From contig NC_133918.1 in the NCBI RefSeq assembly GCF_964199755.1, positions 1,984,001-2,048,000 on the forward strand: DNA of 64,000 nt, given 5' to 3'. Under the pieces are notes generated by a model that did not search any database, had not been told where the DNA came from, and saw only the letters and a list, made by a program, of their open reading frames with translations. Below are positions 1 to 42,625 of this stretch, one piece after another. Position 1 is the stretch's first letter; each line of letters opens with the position of its first letter. The position numbers were made by a program, and so were the translations under genes. This DNA is from Larus michahellis (taxonomy: Eukaryota; Chordata; Aves; Charadriiformes; Laridae).

Positions 1-2459
1 TTCAGCAGACCGCTGGTCCAGGAATCACCATCTTGCTTCCAGAGGGGAAAAAATAACCAATTTTCTCCCAGCCACGGTTGACCATCTGATTATTTCTGTA
101 CCCCCCGCTATTTTTCTTGGTGAGATTTTTCCCTCAGCTATTGGCTAAGGATGAGCTAGGGCAGCATTACAATATAAAAATAGATGGGTTTAAACAGGGC
201 TGTGGTTTGTTTGAATTGTAACACGGCTATATCTTGCAAAAGTAGATGGGGGAAAAGTCTTCAGCCTCCATGTATTATACCAGGTTAAAGCACAGAGGTT
301 TTGGTTATAACTGGGCTCTTCCTAACCACAGAGCCAAGACAAACATATAGCGTAACTGGATGCCAATAAAGTATAACAGCCACTTAGCTTAGATTTCAAG
401 ACCTTTATACGAAGCTTAGTATTTCAAAATACTCTCATGTTACGCTGGTTCTTTGTTCTCTTGTTAGACAATGGCTTTGTAATCGTGCTTCCTTATTTCT
501 CAAATGTTTTTCTTTCTCCTGTTAGCATATGAAAACCTCATGTAGACGTTAGAAACTGACTGTGTGGTGTGGAGGACTGCGATATAGGAGCTGACTTGCA
601 AAACTTGTAAAATAAGTATCATTGCCTTGCCCGTGGTTTTTCTTCTACTACGTCTTGGTTACTCAAGCATGAAACTATTTCCTACAAGAACAGATAAGAC
701 TTTAAGACAAAATTCTCTCTTAAAAATAATCTTGAGATGGTCTCCGTTCACAAATGGGGCATCTAGAGACCCAGAAAAAATGTTTCAGTTTATGAGGTGA
801 GAAGAACTCAGTACTCTTTAGAACTGTTCTGATGTTTCATTGAGGTTCTGCTTCAGATTTTGAAAATACCTACTAGTACATTGTTAGGTTGAATCTCTCT
901 GAACTTGGTCTCCAACGTGTGCTTTGTTTTTCCTATGGTGGGGACATCGAAACACACGTCCCCTCCCAGCAGGCAGGAGAGCACAGGTAGTAATTCTCTT
1001 TTCAAATTTTATTTCCACCTGGCTGTTTGACGGAACAGATAATTCGAACTAACTTCAGTTACTCTAACCTGCCATTTTCAGCGTGTTTAGCTTCTACGAC
1101 TTAAGGCTCTTGGCAAAGTTCTTGATCTCCTTCCTGAGAACCGTAGGTGTTCACTTCTCTCAGACCTCTTGCGCAGCATGTAGCAGCAGGGCATTTAGGG
1201 CATTTGGACAACTTCTTTTTTGTTTTTCCTCCTTTCCTCCCAAGAGGCAGACCCGCTCCTGCTGGCCACTGTGGCTTTCTCCTCCGCAATGGCTTAGGCA
1301 GGTTTACCTCCATTTGTCATCGCTTCTGTGGCTCTGAGCGGCGTTGGGTGCTCCGCTGGGAAGAGAAAGCGATGGCGGGAGACGCCGGGCTCCGGTGCTT
1401 CGCTGGGACGGGGATCCTGGCTCAGCGAGTGAGGTGTGGAAGTAGCTGGAGCGTGTCCGCATTGCAGCGCAGGCACCTCTGTTGGAGTTGTCACTGAACG
1501 AGAACAAGTGCTGGCAGGTGAAACGCTCACTTCTCTCTGTACAAAGGAGCAGATGCAGAAAAAGGATGCTAAGCAGTCACCGTCGTTGCTTTGATGTTCC
1601 TGAGGTTCTAATATAAGCCATCATCTTACTTGCCCCTTCAAAGTGCGTCATCATCATTAATTACAGTCGCATATTATTTTTTCTCTCCTCTTATCTTCCT
1701 CCCCCAACCTTCCTTCTGCCTCACTTGTGGCACAGCAAAACAGCATGGCCATAGATTCCGCTCTCATCTCGAAAAGAGCAAGTGTTAATCTGTAGGAAAA
1801 GCTTGTGGGTATTAACCTGGCACTTGATGTGGGTTCATCAGAAAGGCAGTGTATAACTCACTGAAGGCATAACTATAAATATTTTCAAATAAGGCCTTTG
1901 TGTTAGTTGTTTTCCAACTTGAAAGTGTTAGAAGCATTCAAGGTTTATATTTAGCACCGCAGAAAAATCAGATGCTTGTCTGCCTGTTGTACAAAGATGT
2001 TTCAAGGCGGTGTTTCCCGCACGCGCTGTGCCGAATACCCCCCGCTATCGGAGCTGGCTGGACCTGGGGGCCAGCGGGGACGGGAGGGGGCATGGGGGAC
2101 CGTTTGTGGGATGGGTGCTGTATGGCATTGTCCCGTGGAGCACAGTCTCCTTGGGCACGGCTGATCCCCGGAGACCCTTCCCTGTTCCTGCAGTGGCAGG
2201 GGAGCGGAGAGGGTGGGAGCAGGTGGGGGGGGGGGGCACCTCTGGGACGGGCAGAGCCAGCGGCCGAGCTCTGGGGGCTTCGTCTCCTCAATATTTCCTA
2301 AAAAATTCATTTGCCCTTATTCGTAGCAGTATCACTGAGTTGGTACAGAGTGTTTGGCTCTCTCCAAAGGAAAAGGGATACGGAGCGGAAAGGAACAATG
2401 TTAACTCTTGTGTGTGTGTGTTTTTTTTTTTTTTTTTTTGTTCTTTGTCTTTTTTTAAG
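1..2459 (+). other. DOT1L intron, 3' part (upstream exon outside window)
   Basis: No exon was recognised here. The DOT1L segment that should precede the first visible exon (ending near residue 217) is not encoded in this stretch on either strand. It is mostly AT-rich intronic sequence with a GC-richer patch around 1.2 to 1.5 kb, a purine-rich patch near 2.05 to 2.25 kb, and a (GT)n plus long T tract directly before the exon. The short open frames show no family resemblance. Confidence 0.75.
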
Positions 2460-33816
<31,357 letters not shown>

Positions 33817-33937
33817 GATTTCTACCTCAACCCAATGTGACCTATGCAAGGACAACGTGGACCAACTTCACTCGGCTTCCACTGAAAGGTGCTCACCTGG
33901 CCTGTGCAGGGGTTTCTACTCTCTTACTACTGGACAA

Positions 33938-33943
33938 AATAAA
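33938..33943 (+). terminator. Proximal AATAAA after the short DOT1L stop
   Basis: AATAAA about 120 bases past the short-form stop. The nearby downstream sequence is A-rich rather than GT-rich, so it may be weak. Confidence 0.3.
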
Positions 33944-34151
33944 AACATGAAAAGACCTAAACGACAGAGAAAATATTTACTGTGAATCTGAGTTTAAAAA
34001 AAAAAAAAAAGGCAAAAAAAAAAAAGGCAAAAGAAATGCTTAAAGCTCCAGTTTGTATTGTTGATAGTTTAGATAAAGTATTTATCTTTTTTTAAAGTGA
34101 AAACAATTTTGACTTATTTTATTCCACCTAGAATCATAAATACAACTTATT

Positions 34152-34173
34152 ATTAAATTCTCTGAATAATAAA
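34152..34173 (+). terminator. Clustered ATTAAA and AATAAA poly(A) signals
   Basis: ATTAAA and then AATAATAAA within 22 bases, in an AU-rich stretch about 0.35 kb after the short-form stop. Plausible proximal poly(A) site for DOT1L. Confidence 0.45.
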
Positions 34174-36699
34174 GGACTGGCACACCAGCAGAGACGTAAA
34201 GAGCCTCCTCTCGGTGCTATTTCATCCGTCAGAACTGTGCCTCTAGTTTGAATCCTTGGTGCTGAATTCGGAGGGTTGACCAACGCCAAACCCAGTTCTC
34301 AGAAAGGTCTGCAGTTTATTTATTCAACTTAACTCTGTTCACATACCAAAATCCACCTGGCTGGCAGCGGTGTGAGCTGCAGGGAAAGGCAGTTCTCTCT
34401 CGAACGCTTTGTTTTAATCTGAACTGAGCCAGGCGCTCTGTTAACTGGGTGGGTTTGAATGGTGTCCGTTCCGAAGGAGGACACGGGGCTCCCCTCTGGA
34501 GTGGCAGCTGGAGTCCCTGGGGTGGCCCTGGGCGACTGGGACGGCGCAGGCACAGTCTGAACACAAGAAATGCAAGTCCTGCCCCATTGGAACTACTTCA
34601 CTGGGCCATTTGCAGTTGCTGGTGGCACTCAAGTCACTGTGAATTTTGGTAGCTTGCCTGGGAACTGGTTTTGGGATGTCATTGGCATACCAGGGTGCGT
34701 AATCCCTGGTGTTGGTCAGGCCCTTGTTACCGACCTTGGGAAGACTGAACGTTGCGCTTCTGTACTGGTGCAGGTAGCAGAATTTCTCAGCTTGTTGTTT
34801 TCGTTCCAAGTACGATGTATTTTGTTAGTAGGGTTTTGATACTTGATTCAGAAATGGCTTGGCCGTGTACATTTATTGACAAAAGTGCGTTTTGCTTTTG
34901 TATTCCTTTGCTTTAAGTAGGTCTAAATGGTAGTTCACAAAAACACCGCAGTCTGGCTTACCGTGCTGCCACACTATCAAACTGGTGCAGTTAATTGTAT
35001 TGTGACTTGGTGTTCTGTGTACAGAAAGCGCCGCTCGCGGCAGCGGCTGTATTTTATAGAGATGTGATGAAAATTTATAAATTTCATATACTTTATTTCA
35101 TTTATTTTTTAGATTGTACAATGCACAGTAAACTTGTAAAGACTTATTTATTCAAGTGCACAAAGTGAGGAGAAGGATGATCCGTTAAGTAGAAATCACG
35201 CTGGTCTGTAGTTCAGCCTGGACCGAGCACCGATAAAGGAAACTACAGTAAAAGAAGGGGAATTGCAACAGCAAAATGACTAGAAGAAAAATACGTTTAG
35301 GTTTGGGGAAACATCTGCCTGCTGGCCCTGGGCTCGGAGGGGCGGCACTGACCGCTCTGCGTCAGGCGCTCGCTGGCCTCAAATCCCTTCCAGGTCGCTA
35401 GAGCTCCTGAAGGAGTCTCCCACCTCCAGCAATGGGGCAGTTACCTTAGACCGGAGCCCTGCCCCGCCAGCCCCCTGATGGAGCATCCCGCGGGCACAAA
35501 AAGCTGGGCATTTCAGTAATTGCTGCGTTAAACACGCAGTAGGTGTTTAACTCCTGCCTCTGTGCTTGAAGTCGGCAAGATACCTCTGCCCTCGGGTGCT
35601 CTCTCCTGCTCCCGGGATCCGGGAGGGAGGGTTGTGAGCGCGATGCTGGTCGTGTTCTCGAGAGCGGTGGGGGAGAGGTGCCGTAGCAGCCCCCGCCCTC
35701 TGCAGACGTCACTTGGGCCCTTTTCTCTTGTACCTCATCCATCGTAGTAGAGATTTAGGACAAAGTGCAGTTATTTTGTTGACTCCGAAGCGTGTCTTCC
35801 ATAGGCAGCCTTTGTGCGCGGAAACCGTTGATCTAACCTTGCCGCCTTCTTCACTGGGAAGGGATTGATAGCCCTGGAAATTAGGGACACTTTGGAACTG
35901 TTTTCTGCTTGGCGTGTGGGAGAGGACTTGACAGTGGTGCGTCCTGCTGAGTTATTAACAGCAAGATGAAAACCTGGAAAAGGCCAAAAATGCTCAGAGG
36001 GTGAGAGCTGAGAAACATCCAGTAGCTTCTAGTGGAAGCCGTACACAGTTTATGTCCTGGAATCCAGGAAGACAATGTAACCCAGATGTTTTGCAGCTGG
36101 GAGTTGGGCAGCTCCAGCTTCTTCCAGATCCTTAGGTAACTGGAAGTTGCGGAGCTGCCTTAGCATCCTTCTCAGCAAGCGGCAGAGCGCTCGGGTCTCG
36201 GAAGGCTTTAAATCGGTCGGCTGTGCCTGAGCAATTGCTGGAGGGGCAGCAGCCTTAATTGCGTCTCCCCGCTACTTTTATACCCCCGGTGAGAGAGGTG
36301 AGCAAATACAAGTAGAAGCTTTACTTCCCCTGCTTTTATCAGATCCTTTTCTGAAAAGGGACCAAGATACAGTGCTCCGTGGGCCTCTTGTGCCCACCCT
36401 TTCATCTCAAACCACAGAAGACGTCCAACAAGAGAACTCGGTCGCCATCCCTTTCTCCGTATGGGGAAGGTTCCCTGCTGCTCGCACCCAAGGTGCTCAC
36501 AGGACACGGCCAAAGATGTCCTGTTTGGAGGAGGAACCGATGTCCAGAGCTCTGTGGAACCTGCTGTGCTCTCCGACACCTCCTGGAGGCCGGTATCGCC
36601 CCGCTGCTGCCGGGGATGGCCAGGTCCTTGCTGCAGGAATGACTTGCTTTGCCCCGAGGTTCACAGCGTGTCAGGAATCGGTGTCTGCAGAGCAAGACA

Positions 36700-36790
36700 G
36701 ACAAGGATTAGTGGTGGACTTTGTAGTGTCAGGTTTACGGTTGGACTCGATGATCGTAAAGGTCTTTTCCAACCTAAATGATTCTATGAC
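36700..36790 (+). mobile_element. CR1 LINE 3' tail
   Basis: A short terminal piece: GGTTGGACTCGATGATC, AAAGGTCTTTTCCAACC and a final ATGATTCTATGA. Truncated to under 100 bases. Confidence 0.88.
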
Positions 36791-39221
36791 CCCTCTGAAC
36801 AAAGGCCCCAGGCAAGGAGTTTGTCATCTTCTCGCTGCTGGATGTTGTGGAAAAGCAAAACCCCCTCTGTCCCGCAGTGTCCCCTGTGGTAGCGGGTGCC
36901 TTGGCGATGGGTGGTCACCTGGGGTCTGTTGCAGGACTTGCTCAGGAGCAACCACCAGGGATGGGCTGCACGAGCTGCTCAGCACGCGTGTGCTATCAAG
37001 GCATTTTCAACGACCCGACATTTTGGAGCCTGTGACTCTCCAGCTGTCAGCTGGGAAGGCCAGAGGAAACCAGACGCTGACCCAAGAACAAACGTGTACT
37101 TGGGACGTACTTGAAAGGGATTTGGCCTGCTGGCCAACCTGCTGAGCATCTGCTTCAGCCTCCCGGGGTCCGCTGGGACCGGGCCTTCATCTACCTCTGC
37201 ATCGCCTCAGTGCTGTCATTCCCAGTGACCTGACGTTTCCATCTTGGCAGCCCATGCTGCAGGAGCCTGGGGCTGCTCTGGCCTGGCCAGTGTCTTCCAC
37301 CCTGGCCTGACCCCGTTGGCACCTTCGCCTTGTGATCCCCACTGAGATGTGCTTCCAGGAGCTAACGCTTGGAGGGAGCAGCGGGAGATGGGACGCCAGG
37401 CGAGTGCTGGTTTTGGACCGATGTCTTAGTGTTGCGTTAGCTGGGAGATGTCGCCAAGAGATTTGTGTTGTCGTCTGCCCCACTCCCTGATCTTTTATCG
37501 CTTTACCATGATCTTGAGCAAGTTCAACTTGTTTCTCCTCTGTCTGCAACCCGGGGAGAGCCTTTACCTCGCTGTAGGGCTGCGGAAGGAGCAGCTCTTT
37601 GAGATGTGAAGATCTGATCCATATGGCTACAAGAACAAGACCCTCGTGACACTACTGTAGGAGCGCCCTGCCAGAGGTCTGAAACCTGTTTTCAATAATT
37701 GGGAGATACTTTTGAGTAATCAAAGCCAAACAGCCAGTTCCAAAAAGGAATTCCTTCTGCGTTACCACATCCTGCCGGGTCCAGTCCTTTCGTGGCTGTC
37801 ACACGTGTTCCCTCTCCTCCACGCTGCCGCTGCCAGCGAGGGACTCATCAGGAAGCTAAAATACATCTTGCAGCGCGTACGTTGCCAAAAAAAATTGGAA
37901 CTTCCTGAGCGTTGTGCTGAGCAAAACCTGTGCCCCGCTGCTAAATGTCAGCCCTGGGGAACGAGCCTCCTGCGCTCTTCCTTTTTTGGTGATTCGCTAC
38001 CTCTGGCTGGCGCTTCTCGGGTCGGGTCCATCGAGACCCACCGTGCTGTGAAGCTGGGAGAGCTCCAAGAGCGCTGAACCGAAACTCCCCGTCTGCTGCC
38101 GATTAGTCACTCGGCAACAATCCCTCCGTTAGCCAGGGGCTGTGGGGCACCCAGCAGTCACATCTCGCCGCTGTGCAAGGGGGCTGAAGGAGAAAGCGGC
38201 CGGGAGAGGTGGAGGGTTGGGCTGCTGAACCCGAGCTGGTGTGCAGGGTGACGACGGGGAAGTCGAGCTGTCCCTGTGTCACCTCTTGTTTTGGGGCGAA
38301 GAAGGCTGTTTCCTCTAGGAAGGCATGGATCGGGCTGGACAACCGGAATGGTGGGAAGCATCTTCACCCCTCCTCTTCCGGTTGTGGGTGCAATGGGAGA
38401 GAGGTGGAGCTGCTTTTTGGAGAAGCTGCCGACAACAGGGCTGTAGCCCATCCTAGATGTATGTCACGCTTGGAGACAGAGCGCTGCCTCCTACTAATTT
38501 CTTCTAATAGCAGGAACTCCTGTCTCCTTGGCCACAAAGAAGTATTTTTTTGTGCTCCCGTCTCATGTCCTTCCTTCCTCGTGGCGATAGCCGCTTTATC
38601 TTTTAGCGCATGGTTTGTGGTCACCCTGCTGTTGGCGGGGGTTTGGCTCGGCTCGGCTCAGCTCAGACTGGGTGGTGAACCCCGAGTTCCCCCGGTGCCA
38701 GGACTCACTGGTGGGATGGGGATGTGGGGATGGAGATGAGCTTGTAGGGTCTGGAACTGCGATAGAACCTACAGCCGCTGGAGTACCCCGGGCAGGAAGG
38801 TTGTATCACTTGGTCGTGAAGGGATCTACCAGTCACTGGTTTTGTGACTCAAGAGCTTTATGCTCCTCAGCCTGACACTCACCCACCTGTTCGTCACATG
38901 TTGAATCTCAAGTCAAAGTGTTGAGTAGCTTTTTTCTGTCTTTGGTCAAACTTAATAACCAAGCAAGTAACTTCTTCGCTTGACATCTGCTGAGCAGATG
39001 GGTTTCAGGCTTGATAAGCTCTTCCATTGCATCCAACTCTAACATCTCCAAAGGGAGCATTGCCTCCATGCTGCTTGGCCATCGCGGCGGGTCGGGATTG
39101 ACGGCGTGGCTCGGTGCAGCGGGGTCCGGCGTGTGGCTGCGTGTAGGTGCCTGCCCTCACCCTGCTGGGGACAAGAGTTTCCTTCTGAGAGGCACTGGTG
39201 ACACTTCTTCCTCAGCCCCCT

Positions 39222-39283
39222 TCTTCGGGGGTTGGACCAGACGACCTTTAAAGGTCCCTTCCCACCCAGGCTGGTCTATGATT
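39222..39283 (+). mobile_element. CR1 LINE 3' tail
   Basis: Terminal CR1 piece: GGGGGTTGGACCAGACGACC, TTTAAAGGTCCCTTCCCACC and CTATGATTCT. Same orientation as the other copies in the DOT1L region. Confidence 0.88.
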
Positions 39284-39674
39284 CTCCGTGCAGACTTAGC
39301 TGGGATTGTCGCTTTGCCTCGGAAGATAAATGGGAGGTGGGTGTGAGCCAGACCTGCCTCTTCTGCTTCTCTTGGGGTGCAGATTCATCCCAGACGCGGT
39401 AGGGCCACAACGGCGTTTGCAGGTTGGGTGCTCCACACCAGGGTGGATGTACTCCCCACGGTGACCGCGTTCTGCCTCACCCCAGCCTTCCTGCGGAGGA
39501 GGCTCTGTCTTCCCGCGGCTCCGTCTTCCCGCGCTGCTGGGCTTCCCCTGCTGGGAAAAGGTCTTTACTCTGGAGTGACGAGGCCATGGACAGGCAGCTT
39601 GGGGTTGTCTCCAGGGGACCCTCGTGGTTTGATTCTTGCTAGGATTGTGTATTTAGAAAGCAACATCTGCTCCA

Positions 39675-39692
39675 CCCCCCCCCCCCCCCCCC
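39675..39692. repeat. 18-base C homopolymer
   Basis: Uninterrupted C run flanked by CCA and ATTATT. Homopolymer length is prone to assembly and sequencing error. Confidence 0.95.
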
Positions 39693-40948
39693 ATTATTTT
39701 TCCGCTTGGAGGAGGGTGGGAGCGGAGGGGGCTGAGCAGGGGAGAGCATCAGTGGCTGCAGAGCTGGTATCTGCCGTGGGGCAGGGGGCAGAGTTGGCTC
39801 TTGTTCAGGTGATGGTTTTTGGTGGGACACAGAGTCACTGGCAGCAGTTTGAGGGCCACCATGCACTTCCATCTATGGCTTTATTCAGAGGGCCCACCTT
39901 TTTGTGACTCCTGTGGCCACGCTGGTGGCCCCGGCACGAGGAGCTGTGGGACCTGTGCCCTCGTGATGCTCCTGCAGCAGGGACTCGTTGCTGTGGGCAG
40001 CAGGGTGGCTCTGCGGACCCAGGGCCGGGGTGGGGTGCAGGATGGGACCTTTACATGACACAAGGCTGCTCCATCAGCCCGGGTCCCCTGCCCCGCTCCA
40101 GGTCTTGCCGCATTGCTGGGAGAGGAGACGTCCAGCGCCGGGAGCTTGTTCTCAAGCTGCTGATGGTGACTCCGCTCCCGGCGGGGACTTCCCCGTCTCC
40201 TTCCTTCCCCGCCGGGTCCGGGGTTGGTGCTGATCACCCCGAGCACGAGTAACAACCGCGGTCCCTCGCCGGGGCCGATGGCAGAGGAGCCCTTCGTTAG
40301 GACTCGGCGATGTTGTCCTAGCGCCGACGTCGGGCGGCTGTGGTCGATCACGTCCTTTGTATCAGCCGTTTGCTTTCTGGGCTGCAGTCAGTCCTGAATA
40401 CGACAGGGCAGGGAAACCTGACCGTTGTTGGGGTTTGGTTTGCTCTGGGAGGGAGTTGCCCCAGCTCAGGGGGGGCCTGGCCGGGGAAATTCTGCTGCTC
40501 TTGGTTTGCCTGAGCCAAAGGCGTGAAGCGGTGGAGCATCGGGAGCTCGGGGGCGACGGTGTCGTCAGTCCAGGGACGGCCGTTGTACGGCGGGCGGCGA
40601 ACCAACAGGAACGGCTCTTAAAAATCACAGTTTGGGGGGAGAAGAAACTAGACAGTGTTTTTGTGAACTATCTTTGCAGCACTGAGGAAAAAAAAAAAAA
40701 TATTGCAAGAATTGGCTTTTTTGGAAGCGCAGATGTGTGGTCAGCGGGCGAGTATTGGAAGTTTTATGGCTGTTATAAGTTGGTTTGGTTTTTTTCCCCC
40801 TCCTTTCTTTGCTCCAACACTTCCGTAGCTTGCATATCAGGTTTTCACTGAAAGACGGATTACCAGTTTTTAAAAATGTTGTTGTGCCATATTTTATTTA
40901 TCCTTATGCATTATAAATATATAAATATCTATTTACTCTGAACATTGC

Positions 40949-40954
40949 AATAAA
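40949..40954 (+). terminator. Strong candidate poly(A) signal, distal DOT1L
   Basis: AATAAA in an AU-rich 3'-UTR-like context (ATTATAAATATATAAATATC just upstream), followed by the GT-rich GTTGCTGTTATTGTG. The arrangement is textbook for a vertebrate cleavage site and it is probably a main DOT1L 3' end. Confidence 0.6.
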
Positions 40955-41630
40955 AGTTGCTGTTATTGTGAACTTCAGGGTTTAAACCCGAGACAAAAGA
41001 AAAAAATGGGAAACGCTTCTCCCGGATATTTGCTGTTTGCGACTCTCTTTCGGAAGAGGTTTCGGAAGCTTTTTTTTTATCGTTTAAAATACAAAATCAC
41101 ATCTTAAAATTCAAAGCTTGACGCTGTTGACCCTGAAGTTCTCAAGTTTGTGATCCTTTGGGTTTTCCATGGTACATCTGGCGGCTTTTCGGGTGCAGTC
41201 GAATCATTCGCGAGCAAGGTCTCGTTTCTGGCGTTGCTGAGGTGGCGGAGTGGGTCGGTCCATCCTGCTTGGCTTTTTTCTTTTAACCTATTAATTGTTG
41301 AAGCGATCCATTTCCAATTAAAAAAAAAAAAAACCCAACTTTTTAGGTCTCTGTTCTACTTAAAACTTTTTAGGAGTGAGCGCCTGCCCTCGCTGAGTGG
41401 GACTTCGATGGGGAAAGCGGTAGATTATGAGGTTGCTGTTGCTCAGGAATTGATTAGTAAACTTTTAACTACTAATAAAAATCCATTTTTCAATGGATTT
41501 TTTTTTAAAAAAAAACAAACCCATTTTCTTAGAACAGTGATATGGGATGTTTCCTAGTGAATAGGAATTAGTTTATATAATTTAGCCTATTAAACTGAAT
41601 TATTTAAAATGCAAACTCCCCTAATTTATC

Positions 41631-41711
41631 TTTTTTTTTTGGTTTGGTTTTTTTTTCTTTGGTTTGTTTTTTTTTTTGTTGTTTTGTTTTGGTTTTTTTT
41701 TTTTTTTTTTA
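41631..41711. repeat. T-rich simple sequence
   Basis: T runs interrupted by GG (GGTTTGGTTTTTTTT pattern). Low complexity; the lysine-rich open frames on the opposite strand are an artefact of it. Confidence 0.9.
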
Positions 41712-41932
41712 TACCGGTAAGTTGTCCTGTCATTCCTTTCATTCTTCCATAGAAGTAGCGTGAATTCTTCTGGTGTGTATATATGTATGTATAATATATA
41801 TATTTCCACCCTGCCTTTCTAATTCTCCACAATGTAAGAGTTAGGTTTTTTTTCTCCCCTCCCTCCACTTAATTTCTTGTGTCTTTACCTTGATTTGTAA
41901 TTGAAACGATGCTTTGGAAGTTTTGTCTTTAT

Positions 41933-41938
41933 ATTAAA
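41933..41938 (+). terminator. ATTAAA poly(A) signal, most distal DOT1L candidate
   Basis: ATTAAA followed directly by GTGTATGTATTTT. It closes the last AU-rich block before the sequence turns GC-rich, so it may be the outermost DOT1L end. Confidence 0.5.
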
Positions 41939-42619
41939 GTGTATGTATTTTAATACACCGTACTGTTGTGGAGTGTCACTGCGGCAGCCGGGGACGGCCC
42001 TCCGTGGCCGCCGAGGAATGGGGACGTTCTGGGGCAGCCCCCGCTTCCCCCCGGCCCGGGGCGGCGCTGGGGACGGTTGAGCTCTGGGGGTTTATCACGC
42101 CGGTGACATTACACCCCACCCCGGGGACATTTCCCGTCTTCCCTTTTAGCCCGTAATTTCACCAGCGTAATGAAACCGAAACCAGCCAGGTGACGGATTT
42201 GCACTTGGGAAGGGACGGGGCCGAAAGGCTTCCCCGGTGAATTCGCTGTAGGATTCCAAAAACGAGCGGAAGCCCCCACTTCCCTCGCACGGCTCCTGGC
42301 GCGAGGCAGGTTTTCAGATGGTTCGAGGTTGACCCAGCGCAGCTTCCTCACCGTGTTCATCACTCGAGCCACAGCCAAGCGCTCGGCTCCGGTAGCAAAA
42401 GGCCTCTAAAAATCACGTTACGGAGCCGTCAGCAGCCGGGGCTGAAGGTGCAGCTCCAGCGCAGCCCCTGCAGCTCGTAGGCGATCCCGGCTGTGCTGAC
42501 CCCAGGGGCTGCCGGCCACCGCCCTGGCCGGACCCCGAGCCCGCTCCAGCCACCCCTCCCCGGCCAAGGCTGGGGTTTCACACACCACCTCCGACTGCCA
42601 CAAAAGATTAAAACAAGTT
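41939..42619. other. GC-rich spacer between convergent DOT1L and PLEKHJ1
   Basis: About 0.7 kb of GC-rich, CpG-containing sequence with no recognisable exon on either strand. It separates the last + strand poly(A) candidate from the first - strand one. Confidence 0.7.
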
Positions 42620-42625
42620 TTTATT
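42620..42625 (-). terminator. Poly(A) signal on the - strand (distal PLEKHJ1 candidate)
   Basis: TTTATT on the + strand, so AATAAA on the - strand, in CCAATAAAAACTTG. It has no competing coding gene on that strand before the PLEKHJ1 stop 2.9 kb away. It could end a long PLEKHJ1 3' UTR or a separate noncoding transcript. Confidence 0.5.

Larger units (their letters stand above)
33817..41938 (+). other. Probable DOT1L 3' UTR (very long) or downstream transcribed region
   Basis: No gene was recognised. AU-rich blocks typical of 3' UTRs occur near 33.9 to 34.2, 34.8 to 35.2, 40.6 to 41.0 and 41.3 to 41.9 kb, several with ATTTA motifs. The 35.2 to 40.6 kb middle is GC-richer and holds two CR1 tails and an 18-base C run. 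Several poly(A) signals could be used, so the UTR may be anything from about 0.15 to 8 kb. Open frames here show no conserved domain. Confidence 0.5.

Noticed and set aside
36372-37145. 257-codon + strand open frame after DOT1L
   Set aside because: It passes through a CR1 tail and has no domain or splice support.
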